Source: Betaproteobacteria bacterium (lineage in GTDB: Bacteria; Pseudomonadota; Gammaproteobacteria; Burkholderiales; UBA6910). From it: DNA of 64,000 bases. Shown one piece after another: positions 42,268-51,046 of the stretch. The notes beneath the pieces were generated by a model. It saw only the letters and a list, made by a program, of their open reading frames with translations, made no database searches and was not told the origin of the DNA. The DNA is taken from assembly GCA_016183615.1 (NCBI GenBank), contig JACPEG010000041.1, positions 1-64,000 of the forward strand, in the 5' to 3' direction. The position numbers were made by a program, and so were the translations under genes. Every line of letters begins with the position of its first letter. The first letter of the stretch is position 1.

Positions 42268-42528
42268 TCAATGCACCGAGAGCTTGGCGCTGTTCGCGAG
42301 ATCCTGGTAGAGCACTTCCGAATCCAGGTGCACCCCGCCTTCCCACCACAGGGTGGTGGCCACCGGATCGATGGTGACCTGCTCGAACAGGTCCACGTCT
42401 TCCCAGGCCTTGAACATCCCCACGCCAACCAGGTCACCCACGTACACCCGCCCCTCCAGCCCGTTCTCGAACTGGATCCATAGGGTGTAGTTGCTCTCTG
42501 CGCGACAAGCGGTGATTCGATGCATCAT
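42268..42528 (-). CDS. DUF2442 domain protein
   Basis: The product has 86 residues. ITACRAESNYTLWIQFENGLEGRVYVGDLVGVGMFKAWEDVDLFEQVTID and TLWWEGGVHLDSEVLYQDL match the small DUF2442 beta-rich family, many of which lie beside toxin-like DUF4160 genes. No DUF4160 partner is visible here; nrdB lies 29 bases upstream on the same strand. Function is unknown. Confidence 0.8.
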   Translation of the reverse strand: MMHRITACRAESNYTLWIQFENGLEGRVYVGDLVGVGMFKAWEDVDLFEQVTIDPVATTLWWEGGVHLDSEVLYQDLANSAKLSVH

Positions 42529-42557
42529 CGTCAACGCGCCTCCGCTCTCACTATAGA

Positions 42558-43706
42558 CTAGTCCCAGCTCAACGCTCCCCCGGTCTGGTATTCGATCACC
42601 CGGGTCTCGAAGAAATTCTTCTCCTTCTTGAGGTCGATCATCTCGCTCATCCACGGGAACGGGTTGGTGGCCCCGGCATAAATCGGGTCGAGCCCGATCT
42701 GCTGGCAGCGCCGGTTTGCGATGTAGCGCAGGTACTCCCTGAACATTCCCGCATTGAGCCCCAGCACGCCCCGCGGCATGGTGTCCTCGGCGTAGCGGTA
42801 CTCCAGCTCCACGCCCTTCTGCGTGAGGCCGCGGATCTCGTCGCGGAAGGCGCTCGTCCAGAGGTGGGGGTTCTCGAGCTTGATCTGGTTGATGACGTCG
42901 ATGCCGAAATTGCAGTGCATGGACTCGTCGCGCAGGATGTACTGGTATTGCTCGGCGGCCCCCGTCATCTTGTTCTGCCGCCCCAGGGCCAGGATCTGGA
43001 CGAAGCCGACGTAGAAGAACAGGCCTTCCATGATGCAGGCGAACACGATCAGACTCTTGAGCAACCGCTGGTCCGCCTCCGGGGTGCCGGTCCGGAACGA
43101 TGGATCGGTCAGGGTGTCGATGAAGGGCAGCAGGAATTCGTCCTTGTCGCGGATGCAGGAGACCTCGTGGTAGGCGTTGAAGATCTCGCCCTCGTCCAGG
43201 CCCAGAGATTCCACGATGTACTGGTAGGCATGGGTGTGGATCGCCTCCTCGAAGGCCTGGCGCAGCAGGTACTGGCGGCATTCCGGGTTCGAGATGTGGC
43301 GGTAGGTGCCGAGCACGATGTTGTTGGCGGCAAGAGAGTCCGCGGTCACGAAAAAGCCCAGGTTGCGCTTGACGATCAGCCGCTCGTCCTCGGTGAGGCC
43401 GTTCGGGTCCTTCCAAAGGGCGATGTCCCGGCTCATGCTGATTTCCTGGGGCATCCAGTGGTTGGCGCAAGCGGCGAGGTACTTTTCCCAGGCCCACTTG
43501 TACTTGAAGGGCACCAGCTGATTGACGTCCACCTTGCAGTTGATGATGCGCTTGTCTTCGACCCGGATGCGGCGCAGGGCATCGGCGGCGTCCGGGGCCT
43601 TGGCCTCGGCTTCCCGGCGCGGAACCGCCAGGGGCTCGGCGCCGGTGAAAAAGGCCATGCCCGGCATGGCGGGCCGCGCGCTCACTTCGTCGTCAAAGCT
43701 CAGCAT
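42558..43706 (-). CDS. nrdB: Ribonucleoside-diphosphate reductase class Ia, beta subunit
   Basis: The product has 382 residues and houses the diiron-tyrosyl cofactor. The helical core has D123 in [13 protein letters not shown]154 and H157 in [12 protein letters not shown], the likely radical Tyr161, and a second E..H pair in [11 protein letters not shown] strong AAAGGAGG precedes ATG 43706. It is the last gene of nrdA-(mini-ORF)-nrdB and is probably co-transcribed under the NrdR-controlled promoter. A DUF2442 gene follows. Confidence 0.95.
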   Translation of the reverse strand: MLSFDDEVSARPAMPGMAFFTGAEPLAVPRREAEAKAPDAADALRRIRVEDKRIINCKVDVNQLVPFKYKWAWEKYLAACANHWMPQEISMSRDIALWKDPNGLTEDERLIVKRNLGFFVTADSLAANNIVLGTYRHISNPECRQYLLRQAFEEAIHTHAYQYIVESLGLDEGEIFNAYHEVSCIRDKDEFLLPFIDTLTDPSFRTGTPEADQRLLKSLIVFACIMEGLFFYVGFVQILALGRQNKMTGAAEQYQYILRDESMHCNFGIDVINQIKLENPHLWTSAFRDEIRGLTQKGVELEYRYAEDTMPRGVLGLNAGMFREYLRYIANRRCQQIGLDPIYAGATNPFPWMSEMIDLKKEKNFFETRVIEYQTGGALSWD

Positions 43707-43758
43707 GCTGCCTCCTTTATGGTGTTATGGGTGGAGTCGCGGGGGAGCCGGGCGCGGG

Positions 43759-43875
43759 TCATTGGCACGACTCACATTCCGGGTTGTAGTTCCGGCCGCC
43801 CGCGATGAACGCGGGCTTAACTTGCTGAAGCAAGTTAGCCTTCACAGCAACCAGGAATGTTCGGTGGTTTTTCAC
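43759..43875 (-). CDS. 38-codon ORF repeating the NrdA redox tail
   Basis: A GTG at 43875 overlaps the nrdA stop by four bases (GTGA) and opens a 38-codon frame. It ends in NYNPECESCQ, whereas NrdA ends in DNPECESCQ. The encoding DNA for these endings is the same over more than 20 bases. The first part is MKNHRTFLVAVKANLLQQ, then VKPAFIAGGR. The NrdA tail CxxC re-reduces the active-site disulfide after each turnover. Whether this peptide is made, or is a remnant of a duplicated tail, is not known. nrdB starts 53 bases beyond its stop. Confidence 0.5.
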   Translation of the reverse strand: MKNHRTFLVAVKANLLQQVKPAFIAGGRNYNPECESCQ

Positions 43876-46715
43876 TGGCACGACTCACATTCCGGGTTGT
43901 CGATAGAGCAGAATTTCGGCTCGCCGGCCGCGCCGTTCAGGCCCCCGTCGGCGGGCACCGCATTGAGGGCCCCGGCCTTCACCGTGGACTTCTCGGCGGA
44001 GGTCGCCCCCAGGGTGCGAAGGTAGTAGGTGGTTTTCAGCCCCCGCACCCACGCCAGCTTGTAGGTTTCGTCCAGCTTCCTGCCCGAGGCGCCCGCCATG
44101 TAGAGGTTGAGGCTCTGGGCCTGGTCGATCCATTTCTGGCGCCGGGCCCCGGCCTCGATCAGCCACCTGGCGTCGATCTCGAAGGCGGTCGCGTAGAGGT
44201 TGCGGATCTCCGCCGGAATGCGGTCGACACGGGCAAGGCTGCCGTCGAAGTACTTGAGGTCGGCGATCATCACCTCGTCCCACATGCCGAGCTTCTTGAG
44301 ATCCGCCACCAGGTACTCGTTGGTGACGGTGAATTCCCCGGACAGGTTGGATTTCACGTACAGGTTCTGGAACGTGGGCTCGATGGAGGCCGAAACACCC
44401 ACGATGTTGGCAATGGTGGCGGTGGGCGCGATGGCGATGCAGTTGGAGTTGCGCATGCCGTACTGCCGGATCCGGGCGCGCAAGGCGTCCCAGTCCAAGG
44501 TGCTGGAAGCGTCCAGATCCACAAAGCCGCCGCGCTCCTCCGCCAATAACTCGAGGGTGTCCTGGGGCAGGATGCCCTGGTCCCACAGCGAACCCTTGAA
44601 ACTGGAGTAGCTGCCCCGCTCCCGCGCCAGCTCGGTGGAGGCCCAGTAGGCGTGGTAGGCCACCATCTCCATGGAACGGTCGGCGAACTCGATCGCGTCC
44701 CCCGAGCCGTAAGCAATGCGCAGCCGGTGCAGGCAGTCCTGGAACCCCATGATGCCGAGCCCGACCGGCCGGTGCCGGAGGTTGGAGGTACGGGCCTTGT
44801 TGACCGCGTAGTAATTGAGGTCCACCACGTTGTCGAGCATCCGGATCGCGGTGGCCACGGTCTTCCTGAGCTTCTCGGTGTCGAGCTTGCCGTCCTTCAG
44901 GTGGGCCGCCAGGTTCACCGACCCCAGGTTGCACACCGCGATCTCGATGTCGGAGGTGTTGAGGGTGATCTCAGTGCACAGGTTGGAGCTGTGGACCACC
45001 CCGACATGACGCTGAGGGGAGCGCAGGTTGCAGGGGTCCTTGAAGGTAATCCAGGGATGCCCGGTCTCGAACAGCATAGTGAGCATCTTGCGCCACAGCT
45101 GTACCGCCGGGACCCTCTTGAACACCTTGATCTCGCCGCGCGCGGCCCTCGCTTCGCAGGCGGTGTAGGCCTCCTCGAAGGCGTGCCCGAACTTGTCGTG
45201 AAGATCCGCCGCCTCGTTGGGGGAGAACAGCGTCCATTCGGCGTTCTCCATCACCCGCTTCATGAACAGGTCCGGGATCCAGTTGGCGGTGTTCATGTCA
45301 TGGGTGCGGCGCCGGTCGTCCCCGGTGTTCTTCCTGAGCTCCAGGAACTCCTCGATGTCGAGGTGCCAGGTTTCCAGGTAGGAGCACACCGCGCCCTTGC
45401 GCTTGCCGCCCTGGTTGACCGCCACCGCCGTGTCGTTCACCACCTTGAGGAACGGGATCACCCCCTGAGACTTGCCGTTGGTGCCCTTGATGTGGGAGCC
45501 GAGCGCCCTGACCGGCGTCCAGTCGTTGCCCAGCCCCCCGGCGAACTTCTGCAGCATGGCGTTTTCCTTGATCGCCTGGTAGATGCCGTCCAGGTCGTCG
45601 GAAACGGTGGTGAGATAGCAGCTGGAGAGCTGGCTGTGGCGGGTGCCGGCATTGAACAGCGTCGGCGTCGAGCTCATGAAGTCGAAGCTCGACAGCACGT
45701 GGTAGAACTCGATGGCGCGGGCCTCCCGGTCGATCTCGTTCAGCGCCAGGCCCATGGCGACCCGCATGAAAAAGGCCTGGGGCAACTCGATGCGGCGGCC
45801 CTCCACGTGCAGGAAATAGCGGTCGTACAGGGTCTGCAGCCCCAGGTAGCCGAACTGCAGGTCCCGGCCGGCGTCGAGCGCCGCCCCGAGACGCGCCAGA
45901 TCGTACTGGGCCAAACGCCCGTCCAGCAGCTCCGCGTCGATGCCGCGCTTGATGAAGCCCGGCAGGTACTCGGCATAGCGCGCCTGCATGGCGGCCTGGG
46001 AAACCTCCTCCCCCAGCACCTCGAAACGGATGGTGTGGAGCAGCAGCCGCGCCGTCACGTAACTGTAGGCGGGGTCCTTCTCGATCAGAGAGCGGGCCGC
46101 CAGCACCAGGGACTTGCGCACCTCCCCGGCCGGCACGCCATCGTAGAGGTCCTTGAGGGTGGATTTGAGAATCAGCTGCGGATCCACCGCTTCGTCCAGC
46201 CCCTCGCAGGAGGCCTGGATCAGCGCCAGGAGTTTTCCCGGCTCAAGCGGCCGCCTCGCGCCTTTTTCCACTACGTGCAGGATCGGCGATGCCGGCGCCT
46301 CCTGGGCTCTCGCCTTGGCCCGCTCCCGGGCCCGCTCCTCCCGATACAGCACATAGGCCCGCGCCACGTCGTGCTCCCCGGAGCGCATGAGCGCGAGCTC
46401 CACCTGGTCCTGGATGTCCTCGATGTGGAAGGTGCCGCTGCCGGGCTGGCGCCGCACCAGCGCCTCGACCACGGCATCGGTGAGCCGCGCCACCAGCTCC
46501 CGCACCCGGGCCGAGGCCGCGCCCTGGCCGCCGTTCACGGCGATGAACGCCTTGGTCACGGCAATGGAGATCTTGGCGGGCTCGAAGCCCACCACCGCGC
46601 CGTTGCGGCGGATCACCTTGTACTGGGAATAGGGACTGGTCTGGGAGGCGGGGGGAATCGCGGGGGACAACTCGGCGCCCGGGGATGCACTGGAGCGCTC
46701 GGTGGCAAGCTGCAT
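43872..46715 (-). CDS. nrdA: Ribonucleoside-diphosphate reductase class Ia, alpha subunit
   Basis: The product has 947 residues. Two ATP-cone regulatory modules fill the N-terminus (about 30-125 and 145-235). The catalytic barrel has the redox Cys in SSCYLTTVSDDLDG, the NLCTEI loop with the thiyl-radical Cys and Glu, and VCNLGSVNLA with the second redox Cys. PTATIANIVGVSASIEPTFQN carries the radical-transfer region. The flexible tail ends NPECESCQ (C943, C946). A GAGGAG site precedes the ATG. It makes all four dNDPs with NrdB. Confidence 0.96.
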   Translation of the reverse strand: MQLATERSSASPGAELSPAIPPASQTSPYSQYKVIRRNGAVVGFEPAKISIAVTKAFIAVNGGQGAASARVRELVARLTDAVVEALVRRQPGSGTFHIEDIQDQVELALMRSGEHDVARAYVLYREERARERAKARAQEAPASPILHVVEKGARRPLEPGKLLALIQASCEGLDEAVDPQLILKSTLKDLYDGVPAGEVRKSLVLAARSLIEKDPAYSYVTARLLLHTIRFEVLGEEVSQAAMQARYAEYLPGFIKRGIDAELLDGRLAQYDLARLGAALDAGRDLQFGYLGLQTLYDRYFLHVEGRRIELPQAFFMRVAMGLALNEIDREARAIEFYHVLSSFDFMSSTPTLFNAGTRHSQLSSCYLTTVSDDLDGIYQAIKENAMLQKFAGGLGNDWTPVRALGSHIKGTNGKSQGVIPFLKVVNDTAVAVNQGGKRKGAVCSYLETWHLDIEEFLELRKNTGDDRRRTHDMNTANWIPDLFMKRVMENAEWTLFSPNEAADLHDKFGHAFEEAYTACEARAARGEIKVFKRVPAVQLWRKMLTMLFETGHPWITFKDPCNLRSPQRHVGVVHSSNLCTEITLNTSDIEIAVCNLGSVNLAAHLKDGKLDTEKLRKTVATAIRMLDNVVDLNYYAVNKARTSNLRHRPVGLGIMGFQDCLHRLRIAYGSGDAIEFADRSMEMVAYHAYWASTELARERGSYSSFKGSLWDQGILPQDTLELLAEERGGFVDLDASSTLDWDALRARIRQYGMRNSNCIAIAPTATIANIVGVSASIEPTFQNLYVKSNLSGEFTVTNEYLVADLKKLGMWDEVMIADLKYFDGSLARVDRIPAEIRNLYATAFEIDARWLIEAGARRQKWIDQAQSLNLYMAGASGRKLDETYKLAWVRGLKTTYYLRTLGATSAEKSTVKAGALNAVPADGGLNGAAGEPKFCSIDNPECESCQ

Positions 46716-46769
46716 TCGGTCTCTCCTCGTTCTTGGCTCGATACCGCCTTTTTGTGTCTACCGAACGGA

Positions 46770-46834
46770 CCACAATATATAGTGGTTCGTGACGCTTTGA
46801 TGACTAATTCTAGTTGTCCGAATAAATAATGCAA
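46770..46834 (-). promoter_or_regulatory. nrd promoter with two NrdR boxes
   Basis: NrdR box 1 is CCACAATATATAGTGG (46770-46785), nearly the ACACwATATATwGwGT consensus. Box 2 is a weaker TGACTAATTCTAGTTG (46801-46816, 10 of 16 matches). Their starts are 31 bases apart, the usual three-turn spacing. On the minus strand TTGCAT (46829-46834), 16 bases, TAGAAT (46807-46812) form a promoter, and box 2 covers the -10. This implies repression of nrdAB by ATP/dATP-loaded NrdR. Confidence 0.85.
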
Positions 46835-46912
46835 GTATTTTTTTGAGCCCGTGTCCAAACGCGGCGGCGGCGCCCGATGGCGCGCCGCGGAAATTCCGCA
46901 AGGGAAGGATAA

Positions 46913-47485
46913 TCAGGCCCGGCGCGGGCCCGGAACCGGGGCGAGCGCGCGGTAGCGCGCCCAGTCGAATTGGGGCCCGGGGTCGGTCTTGCGCCCCGGT
47001 GCGATATCGGAATGGCCGGTGACAGCCAAAATGGGATAGGTGCCGGCAAGGGCCCGGGTCAGCGACGCCAGAGCCTGGTACTGGGCATTGCTGAACGGTG
47101 CCTCGTCGGTCCCCTCCAGCTCGATGCCGACGGAAAAGTCATTGCAGCGGGCCCGGCCCTGAAACAGGGATTCTCCCGCGTGCCAGGCGCGCTTCGCGCA
47201 GGGGACAAACTGGATTATTTCTCCGTCGCGGCGGATGAGGAAATGGGCCGAGACCCGAAGGTCGCGCAGACTCTGGTAATGGGGATGGGCCTCCGGGTCC
47301 AGGCGGTTGGTGAACAGCTCGATCACCCCCTGCCCACCGAACTCTCCCGGCGGAAGGCTGACGGCGTGGATGACCAGGAGTTCGACCGTCGTCCCCGCCG
47401 GCCGCTCGTCGCAGTTGGGCGAGGGAACGTAGCGAACGCCTTCCACCAGGCCGTCGTCGTTTAACCGCAGCGGGTCAAGGGGCAT
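46913..47485 (-). CDS. ampD: 1,6-anhydro-N-acetylmuramyl-L-alanine amidase
   Basis: The product has 190 residues of the amidase-2 fold with zinc ligands in VIHAVSLPPG, WHAGES and the GHSDIAPGRKTDPGPQFDW loop. It cleaves anhydroMurNAc from stem peptides in the cytoplasm, the recycling step for products of the lytic transglycosylases in this window. ATG 47485 gives the standard start (MPLDPLRLNDDGLVEG). A heptamer-phased repeat separates it from pilR. Confidence 0.95.
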   Translation of the reverse strand: MPLDPLRLNDDGLVEGVRYVPSPNCDERPAGTTVELLVIHAVSLPPGEFGGQGVIELFTNRLDPEAHPHYQSLRDLRVSAHFLIRRDGEIIQFVPCAKRAWHAGESLFQGRARCNDFSVGIELEGTDEAPFSNAQYQALASLTRALAGTYPILAVTGHSDIAPGRKTDPGPQFDWARYRALAPVPGPRRA

Positions 47486-47496
47486 GTTAGCCAAGC

Positions 47497-47567
47497 GTAA
47501 ACAGTGAACAGCAAAGGCCGCGATGGAAGCCGATTGCCGTTCACTGTTCACTGTTTACCGTTTACTA
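47497..47567. repeat. Heptamer-phased inverted repeat (GTnAACG type), copy 4
   Basis: Words in sevens: GTAAACA, GTGAACA, GCAAAGG, a core of three GC-rich words, then GTTCACT, GTTCACT, GTTTACC, GTTTACT. The right arm answers the left in reverse complement and in phase. It ends at the pilR stop codon. Confidence 0.85.
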
Positions 47568-48941
47568 ATTGATCCCCAGCCGCTCCATCCGGTAGCGCAG
47601 GGAGCGGAAGGTGATGCCGAGGAGCTTGGCAGCGGCGGTGCGGTTGTAGCGGGTCTTGTCGAGCGCTTCCAGGATGGCTTCCTTTTCCACCCGGTCCAGG
47701 TAGTCCTGAAGCGGCCATTTGCCGTTGGCGGCCGGCGGCTGAAGAAGGGTATCTGCCGGTGGGGACAGCTGCAGGTCCTCCGCCCGCACCCGGCCTTCCC
47801 CGGAAAGCGCGAGCGCCCGCTCCAGGATGTTCTCCAGCTCCCGCACGTTGCCGGGGAAGTCATAGCGGATGAGCGCCTCCATCGCCCCCTTTTCCAATCC
47901 CCAGTGGGAGAGCCCCGCCTGTTTGGCCAGGCGCTCCAGAATGGCATCGGCAATTGGCGGGATGTCCTCGCGCATCTCCCTCAGCGCGGGCATCTTGAGT
48001 TCGATGACGTTCAACCGGTAATAGAGATCCTGGCGAAACTTGCCTGCCTCCACCATTTCGGCGAGCCCCTGGTGGGTGGCGCTTAGAATGCGCACGTCGA
48101 CCGACTCTTCCTGGGTCGCACCCACCTTGCGCACTTTCTTTTCCTGGATCGCGCGCAGCAGCTTCACCTGCATGGCGAGCGGCAGGTCCGCCACTTCGTC
48201 CAGGAACAGGGTGCCGCCGTTGGCGGCCTGGAAAAATCCGTCCCGGTCCGTTTCCGCGCCGGTGAACGCCCCCTTCTTGTAGCCGAAAAACTCGCTTTCC
48301 ATCAGGTTCTCCGGGATCGCCCCGCAGTTCACCGGTACGAAGGGCCGATTCCCGCGGGCGCTCATGCGGTGTATGAGCCGCGCAGCCAGTTCCTTGCCGC
48401 TGCCGGATTCCCCGCTCAGGTAAGCCGGAGCCTGGCTGCGGGCCACCTTTTCCAGCATTTCCCGAACATGCCCGATGGCCGCCGACTCTCCAAGCAGCCC
48501 CGGCTGGTCTGGGCGCTCTTCCATGGCCGGGGGCAAGCTGAGCGCCGACTTCACCAGGGTGCGCAACTGCTCCAGGGAAACCGGCTTGGAAAGATAATCG
48601 AATGCGCCGGCCTTGAGCGCCGCGACGGCGTTCTCCGCGTTGCCATAGGCGGTGATCACCGCGACCGGGAGATCCGAGCAATGGGTACCTATGTATTCCA
48701 CCAGATCGAGACCGCTGCCGTCAGGGAGCCGCATGTCCGTGAGACAAAGATCGTAGTGCCGGGACTTCAGGTGCTCCAAAGCCTCCTGCACCCGCAACGC
48801 CCGCTCCACATTAAGGCCCATTTTCAGGAGGGTGAGCTCGAGCAGCTCCAGGATGTCGGCCTCATCGTCCACGATCAGCACGGCAGGCGAGTCCGCTCTA
48901 CTGGCCGCCGATCGCGTCGCCCGCTCCTTGCGCCTTGACAT
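47565..48941 (-). CDS. pilR: Sigma-54 response regulator PilR
   Basis: The product has about 458 residues. The receiver domain has phospho-acceptor D69 in DLCLTDMRLP. The AAA+ domain has Walker A GESGSGKE (177-184), the sigma-54-contact loop GAFTGA (224-229) and Walker B in FLDEVADLP. A Fis-type helix-turn-helix closes it (NRTAAAKLLGITFRSLRYRMERL). With PilS it controls type IV pilin transcription in the PilSR family. AGGAG precedes ATG 48941, which lies inside the end of pilS (44-base overlap). Confidence 0.93.
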   Translation of the reverse strand: MSRRKERATRSAASRADSPAVLIVDDEADILELLELTLLKMGLNVERALRVQEALEHLKSRHYDLCLTDMRLPDGSGLDLVEYIGTHCSDLPVAVITAYGNAENAVAALKAGAFDYLSKPVSLEQLRTLVKSALSLPPAMEERPDQPGLLGESAAIGHVREMLEKVARSQAPAYLSGESGSGKELAARLIHRMSARGNRPFVPVNCGAIPENLMESEFFGYKKGAFTGAETDRDGFFQAANGGTLFLDEVADLPLAMQVKLLRAIQEKKVRKVGATQEESVDVRILSATHQGLAEMVEAGKFRQDLYYRLNVIELKMPALREMREDIPPIADAILERLAKQAGLSHWGLEKGAMEALIRYDFPGNVRELENILERALALSGEGRVRAEDLQLSPPADTLLQPPAANGKWPLQDYLDRVEKEAILEALDKTRYNRTAAAKLLGITFRSLRYRMERLGIN

Positions 48942-50559
48942 TTTCTCTCCTGATGGTAATCCGGAAATGGCCGCCCCCGTCGCTCTCCACACACTCCAAT
49001 GTGGCGCCGTTGGCTTCGCAGATCTCGCGTGCGATGTAAAGGCCGAGGCCGGTACCGGTAGCCACGGTGGTGAAGAAGGGCTCGAACAGCTGGTTGCGCA
49101 ACGCCGGGGCGATTCCCGGCCCGTCGTCCACCAGGTCGAGGTTGACGGTATTTTCGGCCATGCCGTCCCTGAGCGTCAGCCGGATGCTGCCTTCGCCCTT
49201 GCTGCAATGGCGCCAGGCGTTGCGGCAGAGATTCCACAATACCTGATTCAGATGGCCCCGGTCAAAGCACAAGGTCAGGCCCGGCGCGATGTTCACCGAA
49301 ACCGTGGCGGGCAGAATTTTCTCGATCTGGCAGAACTCGTCCATGAAAGCATGGATGAATCCATCGGCCTTGAAGTATTCCGGCTTGGCCCGGTCGCGGC
49401 GGTTGAGTTGCAGTACGTCCCGAACCATATGGTCGAGACGCCGCGTGTTCTCCCGGATGATGTGCAGGAGCCGCGATTGGGTCAGATCTGCCGCCTTTTC
49501 CTCCAGCAGGAGCTCGGCCGCATGGCTGATGGCGGACAGCGGATTGCGGATCTCGTGAGCGATATTGGCGGTGAGCCGTCCGAGCGCCGCGAGCTTGAGC
49601 TGCTGTGCCTGGGACTGCACCCGGCTCATGTCCTCCAAAAAGATCACGGCGCCGCGGCTGCGGTTGGCGTTGACCGGCACGAAACGCGTGCGCACCAGCC
49701 GGTTGGTGGCTGCAACGCGCATCAGGTCGAAATCGGCCGCGCGGTCTGTCTGCCAGGCACGCAGCCGCTCGGCGAGCGAGCCCGAATAATCGAGGAGGGA
49801 AACTTTGCCGGAGGGCGCAAGCGGCCGTCCCAGCAGGCGCTCGGCCTGGGAGTTGCCCTGGCGCACCCGCCCATCTCCGTCCACCACCAGCACTCCGTCC
49901 TGCATGTCCTGAATCACCAGCTGGTTCACCTGGGCCATGTTGGCGAGATCGATGCCGCGCTGGCGGGCGAGCTGCTCGCTTTCCAGGGTGTAGCGGGCCA
50001 GCATGTGGGAAAGCCAGGCGATCGCGAAATAGCCCATGGACAGCAGCCCCGCCTGTACGTACTGCACGGGATTGAAGTCGTCCCCCTGCAGCATGAGATA
50101 GCTCTCTTCCAGCAGCACGCCGATGGTGGCGAGCGATGCGAAGAACAGGGTCATGCGCCCGCGGCTGATGAGCCCCGCCGCAGCGAGCGAAACCGTGAGC
50201 AGCAGGCCCAGCCCGCTCTGAATTCCGCCGCTGGCGTAGAGCAGCAGCACGAAGAACATCACGTCGCCGCCCACCTGTAGTCCGAGCTGGAGATTGAAGC
50301 GCGGGCGACGGGAGTTGATGAGTGCCGCCGAGAAGCCCCCGAAAATCACGTAGGCCACCGCCCCATACAGGAACAGCCGGAGATCCCGGGAGCCGAACAG
50401 CTGATGCGCGCCGAAGATGGCGGGGATCAGGACAAGCACTCCGCCGACCACCAGCCGGTAGCCGTTGTAGTAGAACAGGGAACGCCAATAGGTATCGGAG
50501 CGGTCGGCCTCGGGGGAGGCCATCACCCACTGCACCCATCGCTGGACCGCAGGGAACAT
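48898..50559 (-). CDS. pilS: Sensor histidine kinase PilS
   Basis: The product has about 553 residues. Six hydrophobic membrane segments fill the N-terminus (about 1-190), followed by a PAS-like region (QDMQDGVLVVDGDGRVRQGN), the H-box NIAHEIRNPLSAISHAAELL and an ATPase domain with NLCRNAWRH and GTGLGLYIAREI. The six-helix, PAS, kinase layout is that of PilS, which senses pilin levels in the membrane. MFPAVQRWVQWV at 50559 is chosen as start because upstream sequence overlaps another gene. It is transcribed with pilR. Confidence 0.92.
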   Translation of the reverse strand: MFPAVQRWVQWVMASPEADRSDTYWRSLFYYNGYRLVVGGVLVLIPAIFGAHQLFGSRDLRLFLYGAVAYVIFGGFSAALINSRRPRFNLQLGLQVGGDVMFFVLLLYASGGIQSGLGLLLTVSLAAAGLISRGRMTLFFASLATIGVLLEESYLMLQGDDFNPVQYVQAGLLSMGYFAIAWLSHMLARYTLESEQLARQRGIDLANMAQVNQLVIQDMQDGVLVVDGDGRVRQGNSQAERLLGRPLAPSGKVSLLDYSGSLAERLRAWQTDRAADFDLMRVAATNRLVRTRFVPVNANRSRGAVIFLEDMSRVQSQAQQLKLAALGRLTANIAHEIRNPLSAISHAAELLLEEKAADLTQSRLLHIIRENTRRLDHMVRDVLQLNRRDRAKPEYFKADGFIHAFMDEFCQIEKILPATVSVNIAPGLTLCFDRGHLNQVLWNLCRNAWRHCSKGEGSIRLTLRDGMAENTVNLDLVDDGPGIAPALRNQLFEPFFTTVATGTGLGLYIAREICEANGATLECVESDGGGHFRITIRRENVKAQGAGDAIGGQ

Positions 50560-50588
50560 GACCGTGAATACTGGCGTGGTGGCCGGGC

Positions 50589-50813
50589 TCAGCCCAATCG
50601 CTGGCGGCGGTGGTCGTCGCTGCAGAAAAACTTGCCCTGGCTCGTCACGCTCTCGCTGCGCGGCAGATGCACCCCGCACTGATCGCAACGGACCATGTCT
50701 TCCGCGCCGGCCTGCCTGGGGGGCTCGTCCTGCTTCCGGAGCCCGCGACTAAAGGCTTTCACCACCCAGTAGACCAGCAAGACGACGACTACAAGCAGCA
50801 GCAGTTTGCCCAA
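50589..50813 (-). CDS. PP0621-like small membrane zinc-ribbon protein
   Basis: The product has 74 residues. One N-terminal membrane helix (KLLLLVVVVLLVYWVVKAF) is followed by a zinc-ribbon-like CDQCGVHLPRSESV...FCSDDHRR. Proteins of this type (PP0621 family) are recurrent neighbours of pilS in beta- and gammaproteobacteria, and the function is unknown. The stop lies 30 bases before the pilS start, so it probably heads the pilSR operon. The 52 bases upstream reach the tRNA. Confidence 0.88.
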   Translation of the reverse strand: MGKLLLLVVVVLLVYWVVKAFSRGLRKQDEPPRQAGAEDMVRCDQCGVHLPRSESVTSQGKFFCSDDHRRQRLG

Positions 50814-50865
50814 ACGACGAACTCCGTCGGACGGCGCCCGCCGCCCCGAAGTGGATTTGGTGAAT

Positions 50866-50942
<77 letters not shown>

Positions 50943-50950
50943 ATTTTCCG

Positions 50951-51046
50951 AGCTGCCAGCTCTCGGCCGTCAGCCACAAAACCACGCTCGGCGGAACCGC
51001 GCGCAACTCTATGACTGAAAGCTGAATGCTGACCGCTGACCGCTAA
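50951..51046. repeat. Heptamer-phased inverted repeat (GCTGACC type)
   Basis: The left arm is AGCTGCC, AGCTCTC, GGCCGTC, AGCC. After a core, the right arm runs GCTGAAT, GCTGACC, GCTGACC, GCTAAT in seven-base steps. The plan is the same as the GTnAACG elements but with another word. It lies between tRNA-Pro and the ispB stop. Confidence 0.75.

Noticed and set aside
42268-42528. DUF2442/DUF4160 toxin-antitoxin pair
   Set aside because: No DUF4160 gene is adjacent on either side; the upstream neighbour is nrdB.
44652-46829. A 725-codon plus-strand frame opposite nrdA
   Set aside because: Antisense shadow; it also crosses the nrdA promoter and NrdR boxes, which would be odd for a real gene.
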